Of a stretch of DNA of 64,000 nucleotides, positions 28,936-37,565 are shown piece by piece. How positions within the stretch are numbered: the first letter of the stretch is position 1; the number at the start of each line of letters is the position of its first letter. The position numbers were made by a program, and so were the translations under genes. Below the pieces are notes generated by a model, which made no database searches, had not been told where the DNA came from, and saw nothing but the letters and a program-made list of their open reading frames with translations. The stretch comes from Burkholderiales bacterium (lineage in GTDB: Bacteria; Pseudomonadota; Gammaproteobacteria; Burkholderiales; JAHFRG01): assembly GCA_035518095.1 (NCBI GenBank), contig DATIXX010000045.1, forward strand, positions 1 through 64,000. The letters are read 5' to 3'.

Positions 28936-29369
28936 GCGCTGTTGGAGAGGTCATAAGTATTGCGATAATGATTGCCGGAACCGTTTCAAAACGATCGGCG
29001 CACATATTATTGTATACGTGTTTCCTGGTTTGTGGTCTCTGAACCTTTGTATTCTGCGCAATCCGGCCGCAGAACAAGCTCGCTTGAAGAGGCACAACTG
29101 CCGCCGCCGGCGATTTTACCAAATGCATGGCAAGCCGCAACGTGCAACATTGAAGACCGCGAGCGTTGGGGAACGGCGCTGGCGCGAGAATCGAATTGCC
29201 TCTTTTCAAAGGTTCAGGTAGATTGCCCGGTATTTACCGAATGATCCCAGTTTAATCCCTACAAAGTTGCCGGCGGAAACGTCTCAGCAATTGACTGAAT
29301 GACCCAGGCCAAACGCTAAGCGGATCGGTGTATGCGGCAGCCGCAAATGACCATGAATCAGACTGCTAT
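28936..29369. other. 434-bp intergenic region, divergent promoters expected
   Basis: This gap separates gabD (minus) from the histidine kinase (plus). It is locally AT-richer, with tatac and ataatat stretches near 29000-29020. I see no convincing coding frame, RNA gene or terminator. Both flanking genes start here, so promoters should lie within it, but I could not pick hexamers with proper spacing. Confidence 0.5.
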
Positions 29370-31118
29370 ATGATCAAGTCCGACCTGCTGCATAACATTT
29401 TGCTGGGCCTCGCCGCGCTAGTATTGGCAGGAGTATTGCTGTTTCTCTACAGCAAGACCCAGGCAGTCGACCTGCGCGAGCGGAACGAGATTTTGGATGA
29501 CCTGCGCGTTTTGAAGGAAATTGACGGGCGCTGGGACGTAGACGTGCTGCGGGCGCGTCTCGAGTTCGGCTCGAATGAGCTGCCTGTGAGCAACCGTAGG
29601 TCCGTCGCCTTCAAAACACTTCAGAACCTAGATAGCGCGTTGCAAACGACGCGAAGCGCGGCATTAAGCGCCGGGCTTCCGGAACTCAGAAAGGCGATCT
29701 TGCAAAAAGCGGAGCTGGTTGAGAAATTCAAGCAAGAAAACCGCAGTGCTAATGATTCCTTGCAAGCGGTGCTCAAAGACTGCGCGGAACTGAGTACGCT
29801 GGCGTCCGAACTGCGACCGCGCTCCCCGGACCTGGAGCAAGCACTGAGCCGACTGGCTGCTGCGGCACCGCTATACTACTGGCTGGCGCAGGACCCGCAG
29901 CGCGCGAGCCTCGAAGCCGGCGCAGCGCAACTCCAGGAATTTCCCGACCCACTGCGCAATAAAGCAAGCGAACTCGCAGCAGCGGTGCAAGCACTGCTCA
30001 AGCATGAGGCGGCCGCGCAAGCGTTGTTCACCAAGCTTGAGTACCTGACCTCCGGCCCGCGCCTGGACACTCTGACGTCTTCCTTCAGCCGCGAGCTCGA
30101 GGTAACGCTGCAGGACAAGGAGCGCTATCGCGTTTACCTGATCGCCTACGCCAGCGCTCTCTTGATCCTGCTGGCTTATCTCGGCGCCAAGCTTAAGGCC
30201 GCGAACGTGAGCCTCGAACTCCGCGTTCAAGAGCGCACGCGCGAATTGTCCGAAGCGCTCAAACATCTCAAAGAATCTGAAGCGCAGCTTATCCAGTCAG
30301 AGAAAATGTCGTCCCTCGGCCAAATGGTGGCGGGCGTTGCGCACGAAATCAATACGCCGCTCGCTTATGTCAAGAACAGCCTTGGCACGGTTGCCGATAC
30401 GCTGCCCAACCTCGGCACCGTGATTGAGCACTCCGAGAGGCTACTCGCGCTGTTGCAGGCCGGCGGCAACGCCAACGCCGAGGAACTGAACCGTCAGTTC
30501 GCGCTGGTGTCGGCGCAGATCGCACGACTCAAGCAGCACCGTGTGATAGAAGAGCTGAACAAACTGGTCAAGGACGGACTCTACGGCACGGGCCAGGTAG
30601 CGGAGATCGTCGGCAACCTGAAGGACTTCAGTCGTCTTGATCGCAGTAAAGTGACGAGCTTCAACCTGAATGAAGGCCTCGACAGCACCCTGCTACTCGC
30701 TAAGCACATGTTGAAATCAGTCACGGTCAAAAAATACTTTGACAATATTCCTGAAATTTCCTGTGCGCCGTCGCAAATCAACCAGGTGTTCCTCAATCTG
30801 ATTACCAACGCGACCCAGGCGATGGATGCCGGCAACGGCATACTCACTCTCACCACGACTCGCGACGGCGACGGCGTAGAAGTCGATATCGCGGACAACG
30901 GCAAAGGTATCCCGCCCGAAGTACTGCCGAAGATATTCGATCCATTCTTCACCACCAAGGAAATCGGCAAGGGTACCGGGCTCGGGCTTTCCATATCCTA
31001 CAAGATTGTCCAACAGCACGGCGGTCGCATAAGCGTCAAATCGAAGGTCGGCGCCGGCACTACGTTTACCGTGTGGCTGCCGGTGAAACCGCCGGCCGAA
31101 GCAAAAACTGCTGCATAA
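29370..31118 (+). CDS. Membrane sensor histidine kinase with large all-helical sensor region
   Basis: A 582-residue kinase starting at MIKSDLLHN; a GTG 14 codons upstream is an alternative. A transmembrane helix (about 8-28) leads into a 225-residue, mostly helical extracytoplasmic region. The segment RVLKEIDGRWDVDVLRARLEFG resembles DAHL-type sensor domains (my recollection). A second helix (about 256-272) and a coiled coil follow. HisKA has the phospho-acceptor His in VAGVAHEINTPLAYVKNS. The catalytic domain has the N box FLNLITNATQAM, DNGKGIPPEV, FDPFFTTKE and GTGLGLSISYKIV. Fifteen bp downstream lies a Ser/Thr kinase fused to two receivers, its likely partner. Confidence 0.88.
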   Translation: MIKSDLLHNILLGLAALVLAGVLLFLYSKTQAVDLRERNEILDDLRVLKEIDGRWDVDVLRARLEFGSNELPVSNRRSVAFKTLQNLDSALQTTRSAALSAGLPELRKAILQKAELVEKFKQENRSANDSLQAVLKDCAELSTLASELRPRSPDLEQALSRLAAAAPLYYWLAQDPQRASLEAGAAQLQEFPDPLRNKASELAAAVQALLKHEAAAQALFTKLEYLTSGPRLDTLTSSFSRELEVTLQDKERYRVYLIAYASALLILLAYLGAKLKAANVSLELRVQERTRELSEALKHLKESEAQLIQSEKMSSLGQMVAGVAHEINTPLAYVKNSLGTVADTLPNLGTVIEHSERLLALLQAGGNANAEELNRQFALVSAQIARLKQHRVIEELNKLVKDGLYGTGQVAEIVGNLKDFSRLDRSKVTSFNLNEGLDSTLLLAKHMLKSVTVKKYFDNIPEISCAPSQINQVFLNLITNATQAMDAGNGILTLTTTRDGDGVEVDIADNGKGIPPEVLPKIFDPFFTTKEIGKGTGLGLSISYKIVQQHGGRISVKSKVGAGTTFTVWLPVKPPAEAKTAA

Positions 31119-31133
31119 CACCACGCCACGGCA

Positions 31134-33023
31134 ATGACGCATCCAGTCAAAATCGGCAAATACGAAATACAGGGCGTACTCGGCAAGGGCGGCATGGGCG
31201 TCGTTTACAAGGGATGGGATCCCGCGATCTCGCGCAGCGTCGCGATAAAAGCGATCGCCAAGGCTTCGCTTGACCCCGGCGAGCTTAAACAGGTGAGGAA
31301 TCGCTTCCAGCACGAGGCGCAGGCCGTCGGCCGTCTGGTGCATCCGCGCATCGTGCAGATCTACGACTATGGCGAGGACGAAGAAACCGAATACATCGTG
31401 ATGGAGCTGGTCAACGGCAAGACCCTGGCGCGGCACTTGGCGCAGGAAACTGTGTACGAAATGCACGAAGTCGGCGAGATAATCCGCCAGTTGCTCGACG
31501 GCATCGGCTATGCGCACGGCGAAGGCGTCATACATCGCGACATCAAACCGTCGAACATCATGATCAACAACGACGGCCGAATCAAAATCAGCGACTTCGG
31601 CATTGCGCACATTGAGTCTTCTGATCTGACACAGTCCGGAGACGTGTTCGGCACGCTGCATTACATGGCCCCCGAGCAGTTCCTCGGTGCCGATGTCAAT
31701 GAGCTGGCCGACCTGTACGCGATTGGCGTGATCGCGTATGAGCTGCTGACCGGCAGCAAACCCTTTTACGGGACCGCCGCCACTATAATGCAGCAGGTGT
31801 TGAACGAGACGCCGGCCAATCCGTCGCTCCTGAATCCCAAGCTGTCGCCGCTAATGGACCGCGTGCTGCAACAAGCGCTTGCCAAGAATCGCCGGGATCG
31901 CTTTCAGAGCGCGCGCGAATTTTCCGAGGCGTTTCGCGAAGCGCTCGGTGCGTCCCTCAATTCGAGCGGTGCTGCGGCCGGCCCGGCCGCCGCGGCGCTT
32001 GATAGCAAGGCGCTGCTCAACGCGGCGAAGCTCCTCAATACCGCCGGGGCGAAGCCGGTTGCCGAGAACGTGGACATACTGCTGGAGATGGCCGGCGAAA
32101 GCGCAATCAGCCTCGATACCGGCGTGAAAAGAGCATGCCTGCTGGTAATCGACGACGAAGAAAGAATACTGACTGCGCTCAAATCGCTTTTCCGGACGCG
32201 CTATCATGTGTTCGCCACCACCGACGGCAACAAGGCGCTTGATTTTCTCGGCAAACACCAGATGCACGTTATCGTCAGCGATCAACGCATGCCGGTGATG
32301 CAGGGCGTGGAACTGCTGCGCCGGTCGCGCGAGATTTCGCCGCGCAGCGTACGCATCCTGTTGACCGGTTATTCCGACCTGGCCGCGATCGTAGGCTCGA
32401 TCAATGACGGCGAGGTCTACCGCTTCATCAGCAAACCGTGGGACAACAGTGAGTTGCAGCGAATCATCGCAGAGGCGGCGACCATTGCGCTGGAGCTCGC
32501 CGATACCAAGACCGAGCCGGTGGCACTTCCGAAAAAAATGGATGCAGGAATACTGGTAATAGATAAGGACGAAGAAATCTTCCGCGTTACGCGCGAGCTA
32601 ATCGGCGGGTTGTGCCAGGTAATCCACGCAGCGAATCTCGAATCCGCGTTCGCAGCATTACGGTCACAGGAAATCGCGGTCGTGATTGCCGATATTGACT
32701 CCGGCCACGAGCAACTAACCGCAATGTTGAAGCTCCTGAAACAGGAGCATCCGCAAATCCTGTCCGTCGTCGTCACCACCGCGTCGGATTCGGAACTCGT
32801 GATCGAGCTCATTAATCAGGCACAGATCTTCCGTTTCCTCAACAAGCCGGTGAACGTCCGACTGCTGAAAAGCCACGTGCATGCGGCGCTGCAGCGCTAT
32901 CTCACCTACCGGCAAACGCCCAAGCTCGTCGCTGAGCGTCGGCCGCAGCTGGGCCAAGAAGAAGGGGCATCCTCGCTTGACAGCGGCATCCTCGACAGCA
33001 TCAAGTCGCAGCACGGGCGGTAG
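31134..33023 (+). CDS. Ser/Thr protein kinase fused to two receiver domains
   Basis: A 629-residue cytoplasmic protein. Residues 8-270 are a Hanks-type kinase: glycine loop GKGGMGVV, ATP lysine K39, catalytic loop HRDIKPSN (D136), DFGIAH (D154), APEQ. An Ala-rich linker follows (275-330). The first receiver is at about 334-450, with acidic pair D340/D341, phospho-acceptor D383 (VSDQRMP), and K434 in SKPW. The second is at about 472-590, with D477/D479, acceptor D520, and K571 in NKPV. No transmembrane or DNA-binding segment. The upstream histidine kinase probably phosphorylates one or both receivers to set Ser/Thr kinase activity. Confidence 0.9.
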   Translation: MTHPVKIGKYEIQGVLGKGGMGVVYKGWDPAISRSVAIKAIAKASLDPGELKQVRNRFQHEAQAVGRLVHPRIVQIYDYGEDEETEYIVMELVNGKTLARHLAQETVYEMHEVGEIIRQLLDGIGYAHGEGVIHRDIKPSNIMINNDGRIKISDFGIAHIESSDLTQSGDVFGTLHYMAPEQFLGADVNELADLYAIGVIAYELLTGSKPFYGTAATIMQQVLNETPANPSLLNPKLSPLMDRVLQQALAKNRRDRFQSAREFSEAFREALGASLNSSGAAAGPAAAALDSKALLNAAKLLNTAGAKPVAENVDILLEMAGESAISLDTGVKRACLLVIDDEERILTALKSLFRTRYHVFATTDGNKALDFLGKHQMHVIVSDQRMPVMQGVELLRRSREISPRSVRILLTGYSDLAAIVGSINDGEVYRFISKPWDNSELQRIIAEAATIALELADTKTEPVALPKKMDAGILVIDKDEEIFRVTRELIGGLCQVIHAANLESAFAALRSQEIAVVIADIDSGHEQLTAMLKLLKQEHPQILSVVVTTASDSELVIELINQAQIFRFLNKPVNVRLLKSHVHAALQRYLTYRQTPKLVAERRPQLGQEEGASSLDSGILDSIKSQHGR

Positions 33024-33198
33024 GAAACATGAGAATCGGGAAATCGTAACTCTGGACTACGGGCGCGCGTTCGGCATGGTGCTCGGCAATCGCCCGGAAC
33101 GATCGCCTTGAGAAACGTGATGCTAATTCGATTGAGCGAAGCAAAATCCCGCGGCACGTGCGCGATCGAGTTTAGGGAATCTCATATTTGTCCCCGCC

Positions 33199-34212
33199 TC
33201 AGGAGCGCCGCGCCAGCGGCAGATTCATTAATAGGTTCTGCGGTTTCATATGCAACCGGTTGTCGGCGGTCATCGCCATGCCGAGAAATACAGGTCGCCC
33301 GGCGATTTCTGTGCGCATATCTTGAGCATCGAGAAAATCCAATCGGAACAGGCACAACAGCCGGCGCTGGCGTTCCTCCGATACCTCCTTGCCGAGGTAC
33401 ACGTCATTTAGGATGGCGCTCGCCTCGGCATCCAGGCCGACATGCCAGAACCATTCCTCGCTCTCGATTTTAGGCACCGCGTTCACCTTTACCGGCACTT
33501 TATGAAAATGCTCAATCCATGCTTCGAGGACGCGGCACAACGCAGCGCAGCCGGGATGAGACGAATTTAACACAAGCACCGTATCGTGATATTCGTCGCG
33601 CCCCCAGTAAAATGCGGCGTTTTCGTCGTCCAGCACGGTCAGGCCAAGGTCTTTCAATGGGGCCTGCGCCTCGATGAGAAAGCGCCCGATGTTGCCAAGA
33701 CCGCCGTTTTGCGCATGTGTATTTAGGGTTGCTGCATCTGCCGCCAGGACTGCGCCGTTATTGAAACTGATTTTCTGCTCCCGGAACAGCATTTCCGCCG
33801 CGCGCGCCCGCAATGGTTCAGGGTGCCACTCGAGAATGTGGCGCAAAATCACCTGAACCAAATGATCTATGAAAAGCGGCGGTACTGTCGCGTCGGCGTC
33901 CTGAAAGATTGCGGCATAACACGCCTCTAGCGACGGTGCTGCTAGCAATCGCTCCCTGAAACGAAGCATGATGCGGTAATTTTCCCGGGAATCTTCGTCG
34001 GCAATCGCGGCGACGCGCGCATCAGGCACTTGAGCCCGCGGATCGGCCAACAGGTCTTGATGCAGGGTGCGCTCGCTGGCACAAGAGCCCGGAATAGGGT
34101 GCAATTCGGGCCGCATAAAGTAACTGCGCAGGAAATCGTCGGTGAGAACCAGCCGCCCATGTGTTTCCCGCTTGAGTTGATGAAATCCGCAATTGGTCCA
34201 GAAATCGACCAT
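33199..34212 (-). CDS. DUF6352-like conserved protein
   Basis: A 337-residue soluble protein starting at MVDFWTNCGFHQL; a GTG five codons upstream directly follows the rhlE stop. DFLRSYFMRPELHPIPGSCASERTLH, IADEDSRENYRIMLRFRERLL and PPLFIDHLVQVILRHILE resemble what I recall of DUF6352, a family of unknown function found in betaproteobacteria. The first half is helical; the second half mixes strands around FYWGRDEYHDTVLVLN. No catalytic motif stands out. It follows the rhlE helicase with no gap, so the two are co-expressed. Confidence 0.7.
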   Translation of the reverse strand: MVDFWTNCGFHQLKRETHGRLVLTDDFLRSYFMRPELHPIPGSCASERTLHQDLLADPRAQVPDARVAAIADEDSRENYRIMLRFRERLLAAPSLEACYAAIFQDADATVPPLFIDHLVQVILRHILEWHPEPLRARAAEMLFREQKISFNNGAVLAADAATLNTHAQNGGLGNIGRFLIEAQAPLKDLGLTVLDDENAAFYWGRDEYHDTVLVLNSSHPGCAALCRVLEAWIEHFHKVPVKVNAVPKIESEEWFWHVGLDAEASAILNDVYLGKEVSEERQRRLLCLFRLDFLDAQDMRTEIAGRPVFLGMAMTADNRLHMKPQNLLMNLPLARRS

Positions 34213-34227
34213 CTTGACGAGCTGCAC

Positions 34228-35574
34228 TCAAGCGCTGTGTTTTGCTTTGCCAGGCGGTAAAAACAATGCGGGTACCGATTTCTTCGGATGAGGTTGCCTC
34301 TGCGCAAGCGTTTGCTGCACAACACGCGGCTTGCCCGCCGGCGCAATATGTACAACGTTGCTGTGCTCACGTTTAAAAGCGTGCGGCTTCTCCATGCCCG
34401 GTCGGCCTCTGTCGTGATGATCTGCTCTCTGATTCGGCCCAAAACCGGGCACGGCTTTGACGGGCAGTGTGAACTTGAGGAAGCGTTCGACGTCCTTGAG
34501 CTGATCCGTTTCCTCTGGCGACACCAGCGATATCGCGCTGCCGGAACTGCCGGCGCGGCCCGCCCGGCCGATGCGGTGTACATAGTCTCCGGCGACATGC
34601 GGCAGCTCGTAATTCACCACGTGAGGCAATTCCTCAATATCCAGTCCGCGCGCCGCAATATCCGTTGCAACCAGTACTCTCACTTTGCCGCTTTTAAAAT
34701 CCGCCAATGCCTGGATGCGCGCCGGCTGGCTCTTGTTGCTGTGGATCGCGGTGGAATGGATGCCATCGCGCACCAGCTGCTGCGCAAGCCGATTAGCGCT
34801 ATGCTTGGTGCGGGTAAAAACCAGTACCTGCTGCAGATTTTGCGATTTGATAATGTGCGAAAGCAGTTCGCGCTTGCGCTTTTGATCAACTAAATGCACC
34901 ACATGTTGCACCATCTCCGCCGCGGCGTTGCTTCGTCCAATTTCAATTCGCGCCGGTTTTTTCATAAGACTGTCCGCAAGTTTCTTGATGTCTTCGGAGA
35001 AAGTGGCCGAGAAAAGCAGGTTCTGCCTGTTTGTCGGTAGCAGTGCAAGAATTCTTCTGATGTCCGGCAAGAAACCCATATCCAGCATGCGATCCGCTTC
35101 ATCCAGCACCAGGATTTCCACTCTGGACAGATTAACAGTCCTCTGCTGCACGTGGTCCAGCAGCCGCCCGGGGGTAGCCACCAGTATATCTACGCCTGAC
35201 TGCAATTCCTTAATTTGCGGATTGATGTTGACACCGCCAAAGACTACTGCAGGTTTCAGCATGAGATATCTGCCGTAAGTGCGAACGCTTTCCGCCACCT
35301 GCATCGCCAGCTCGCGTGTCGGCGCCAAAATCAACGCGCGTATTGGGTGCCGCGCCGGAGACGTACTGGTATTGGAATGAATTTTTAAGCGCTGCAGGAT
35401 GGGCCAGGTAAAGCCCGCGGTCTTGCCGGTGCCGGTCTGAGCTCTGGCCATCACGTCCAGCCCGGTAAGTATCGGCGGAATAGCCTGCTCCTGCACAGGC
35501 GTGGGTTCGCTATAACCCTGGTCGCTAATTGCGCGCAGAATTTCGGCCGAGAGGCCGAGTTTGCTAAAAGGCAT
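34228..35574 (-). CDS. rhlE: DEAD-box ATP-dependent RNA helicase, RhlE type
   Basis: A 448-residue helicase. Motifs in order: [13 protein letters not shown] (Q motif), [13 protein letters not shown] (I), PTRELAMQV (Ia), [21 protein letters not shown] (II), FSATFS (III), [24 protein letters not shown] (IV-V) and [13 protein letters not shown] (VI). The C-terminal tail of about 75 residues is basic and rich in His/Pro, as in RhlE proteins that unwind rRNA and mRNA structures. It lies directly upstream of the DUF6352-like gene. Confidence 0.93.
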   Translation of the reverse strand: MPFSKLGLSAEILRAISDQGYSEPTPVQEQAIPPILTGLDVMARAQTGTGKTAGFTWPILQRLKIHSNTSTSPARHPIRALILAPTRELAMQVAESVRTYGRYLMLKPAVVFGGVNINPQIKELQSGVDILVATPGRLLDHVQQRTVNLSRVEILVLDEADRMLDMGFLPDIRRILALLPTNRQNLLFSATFSEDIKKLADSLMKKPARIEIGRSNAAAEMVQHVVHLVDQKRKRELLSHIIKSQNLQQVLVFTRTKHSANRLAQQLVRDGIHSTAIHSNKSQPARIQALADFKSGKVRVLVATDIAARGLDIEELPHVVNYELPHVAGDYVHRIGRAGRAGSSGSAISLVSPEETDQLKDVERFLKFTLPVKAVPGFGPNQRADHHDRGRPGMEKPHAFKREHSNVVHIAPAGKPRVVQQTLAQRQPHPKKSVPALFLPPGKAKHSA

Positions 35575-35739
35575 AGTTCATTCTCCTAAATCGGCCTAAC
35601 CGAGCAAAGCCCGGGACCGGTCTAGGCAAACGACTATATATTTCGATTCGTATGGGGTGAGGCTCCGCGGCCCAGACCGGACAGGGTGGCCGCACGTGCC
35701 GCCTATCATACATGATCATCGACAATTGCAAAACATGCA

Positions 35740-36273
35740 TTATTTCGCAGCCAGCAGCTTCAGATCTTCAATGACCTGTTTGGAATTGCGTGAAGTATCG
35801 GCGCTGAGATAAACCTTGGCGATTTTTCCCTGAGGACTTATTAAGAAAGTATTACGCTTGGCAAACTTGATGATGCCCAGATTTAAAATTGAGCCATAGC
35901 GTTTCGCGGTGTCTCCATTTTTGTCCGCCAGCAAGGGAAAGGGCAGATGGTATTTCCTCGCGAACGCAGCGTGGCTCGCGCTATCGTCCACACTCACGCC
36001 TACCACCTGCGCACCCATTGCCGTCAGCTGCTGCAAGTCGTCGCGGAAGGTGCATGCTTGCTGAGTGCACCCCGGCGTATCGTCCTTGGGATAGAAATAC
36101 AGTACCAACCATTTGCCGCTGAAATCGCGCAGGCTGTGCACGGTGCCGTTCTGATCAGGCAGGCTGAAATCCGGGGCCGGTTCGCCAGCCTTCGGAGTGC
36201 CGGCGGCCCGCACGAAATTGCTCCAAAAAACCATGCCGAGCGCCAACACCAGCCCTAAAATCACGAATTTCAT
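35740..36273 (-). CDS. Exported peroxiredoxin (BCP/PrxQ type)
   Basis: A 177-residue thiol peroxidase. The ATG at 36273 overlaps the stop of the MFS gene (ATGA). Residues 1-23 form a signal peptide or anchor ending in VRAAG, so the enzyme should act in the periplasm, unlike E. coli Bcp. The catalytic motif is PKDDTPGCTQQACTFRDD, with peroxidatic and resolving cysteines separated by four residues as in atypical 2-Cys PrxQ. FPLLADKNGDTAKRYGS and RNTFLISPQGKI complete the thioredoxin fold. It would reduce peroxides with electrons from a thiol partner. Confidence 0.9.
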   Translation of the reverse strand: MKFVILGLVLALGMVFWSNFVRAAGTPKAGEPAPDFSLPDQNGTVHSLRDFSGKWLVLYFYPKDDTPGCTQQACTFRDDLQQLTAMGAQVVGVSVDDSASHAAFARKYHLPFPLLADKNGDTAKRYGSILNLGIIKFAKRNTFLISPQGKIAKVYLSADTSRNSKQVIEDLKLLAAK

Positions 36274-37460
36274 GGCACGGATTGATTCAAAATGAAATGT
36301 GGCCACACCCAGGCGCGCAATAGCAGCACACACAGCGCCGCCATACCGCTCGCGAAAAAGAATGCCATTGTCGCGCTTTGATAGTGCCAAATTGCGCCGA
36401 ACACTGCGCCCGCAGGAATAGCGGTCAATCCCAGTATCATATGGTACCAGCCAAATGCCGTGCCGCGCTCGCCGACACTGGAAAAATCGCCAACCAACGC
36501 GCGCTCGGCGCCTTCGCTCATTCCCATGAACAGACCGTATACAATAGTCACTGCCCACAAGCCCGAGTTCCCGGTAACGTTGCCGAGCAGCAGAAAACTG
36601 ACGGCAAAGGCAGTCCAACTCATGAGCAAAAGTGTGCCGCGCCCCAGCTTATCGGCCAGCCTGCCGCCCCAAGTCGACGTCGCGGTTTTGGCGAGATTCA
36701 ACGCCGCCCACAGTAACAGCAGCTCAACCACGCCGATATGCAGCTGAAATCCGAATAGGACGATGAACGTTTCCGAGGCGCGGGCAAATGTGAACAAGCC
36801 CAGTACCAGAAGATAGCGCCGCATCGGCGACGGCAGGCCACGCCAGGAAAGCGGCGCCAGTTCCGCTCGCGGCCGTATTCCAACTGCAGTGGTTTCTCGG
36901 ACTCCCCACAGCAGGGTTAATACCGCAATAAATCCCGGTATGGCGGAAAGTAAAATCACTTGCGGCAGGGAGAGCGCGGAATACGCAAGTATTCCGGCAG
37001 CGGCAAGACTTCCTGTAACTGCCCCACCGTTGTCCAGCGCACGGTGAAATCCAAAAGCGTAGCCGCGCATCTCCGGAGGCGTGGCGTCCACCACCAGCGC
37101 GTCGCGAGGCGCACTGCGCACGCCCTTGCCCACCCGGTCCAGACTGCGCAAAACAAGAACCAGCGGCCAGTTGCCTGCCAAACCCAGCAGCGGTCGCGCG
37201 AGATTGGACAATATGTACCCAGACAATGTCAGTCCCTTGCGCCTGCTATGCAACTGGTCAGAATGGCGCCCGGACCATAGCTTTAAAAAACTAGCTACCG
37301 CATCCGCGACACCCTCGATTAAGCCGAGTGCGACGGGGCCCGAAGATAAAACGGTCGCAAGCAGGATTGGGATTAACGGAACGACAATATCCGACGCAAA
37401 GTCGTTAAAGAAGCTGACCAAGCCGAGAATGATTACGGTGCGCGGCAATCGTTGCGGCAA
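36270..37460 (-). CDS. Major facilitator superfamily transporter
   Basis: A 396-residue protein with about 12 transmembrane helices. The loop between helices 2 and 3 (GRHSDQLHSRRKGLTLSGY) and LDRVGKGVRSAPRDALV are typical MFS loops; the latter recurs in a large group of uncharacterised bacterial MFS proteins. Substrate unknown. The stop overlaps the start of the exported peroxiredoxin gene, which hints at joint expression but not at function. Confidence 0.87.
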   Translation of the reverse strand: MPQRLPRTVIILGLVSFFNDFASDIVVPLIPILLATVLSSGPVALGLIEGVADAVASFLKLWSGRHSDQLHSRRKGLTLSGYILSNLARPLLGLAGNWPLVLVLRSLDRVGKGVRSAPRDALVVDATPPEMRGYAFGFHRALDNGGAVTGSLAAAGILAYSALSLPQVILLSAIPGFIAVLTLLWGVRETTAVGIRPRAELAPLSWRGLPSPMRRYLLVLGLFTFARASETFIVLFGFQLHIGVVELLLLWAALNLAKTATSTWGGRLADKLGRGTLLLMSWTAFAVSFLLLGNVTGNSGLWAVTIVYGLFMGMSEGAERALVGDFSSVGERGTAFGWYHMILGLTAIPAGAVFGAIWHYQSATMAFFFASGMAALCVLLLRAWVWPHFILNQSVP

Positions 37461-37565
37461 TGTATTTGTTCAGCAAAATGACAAGGACTGCGTGCATTGT
37501 AAGCCAAATATTCGCCTGAAACGGATATCGACGTTTTTTTTCCTCTTCAGGCATAATCTATAGCC

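Noticed and set aside
30717-31661. Open frame of 314 codons on minus across the two kinase genes
   Set aside because: It lies opposite both the histidine kinase and the Ser/Thr kinase, which have full motif sets; no ribosome site or motif of its own.
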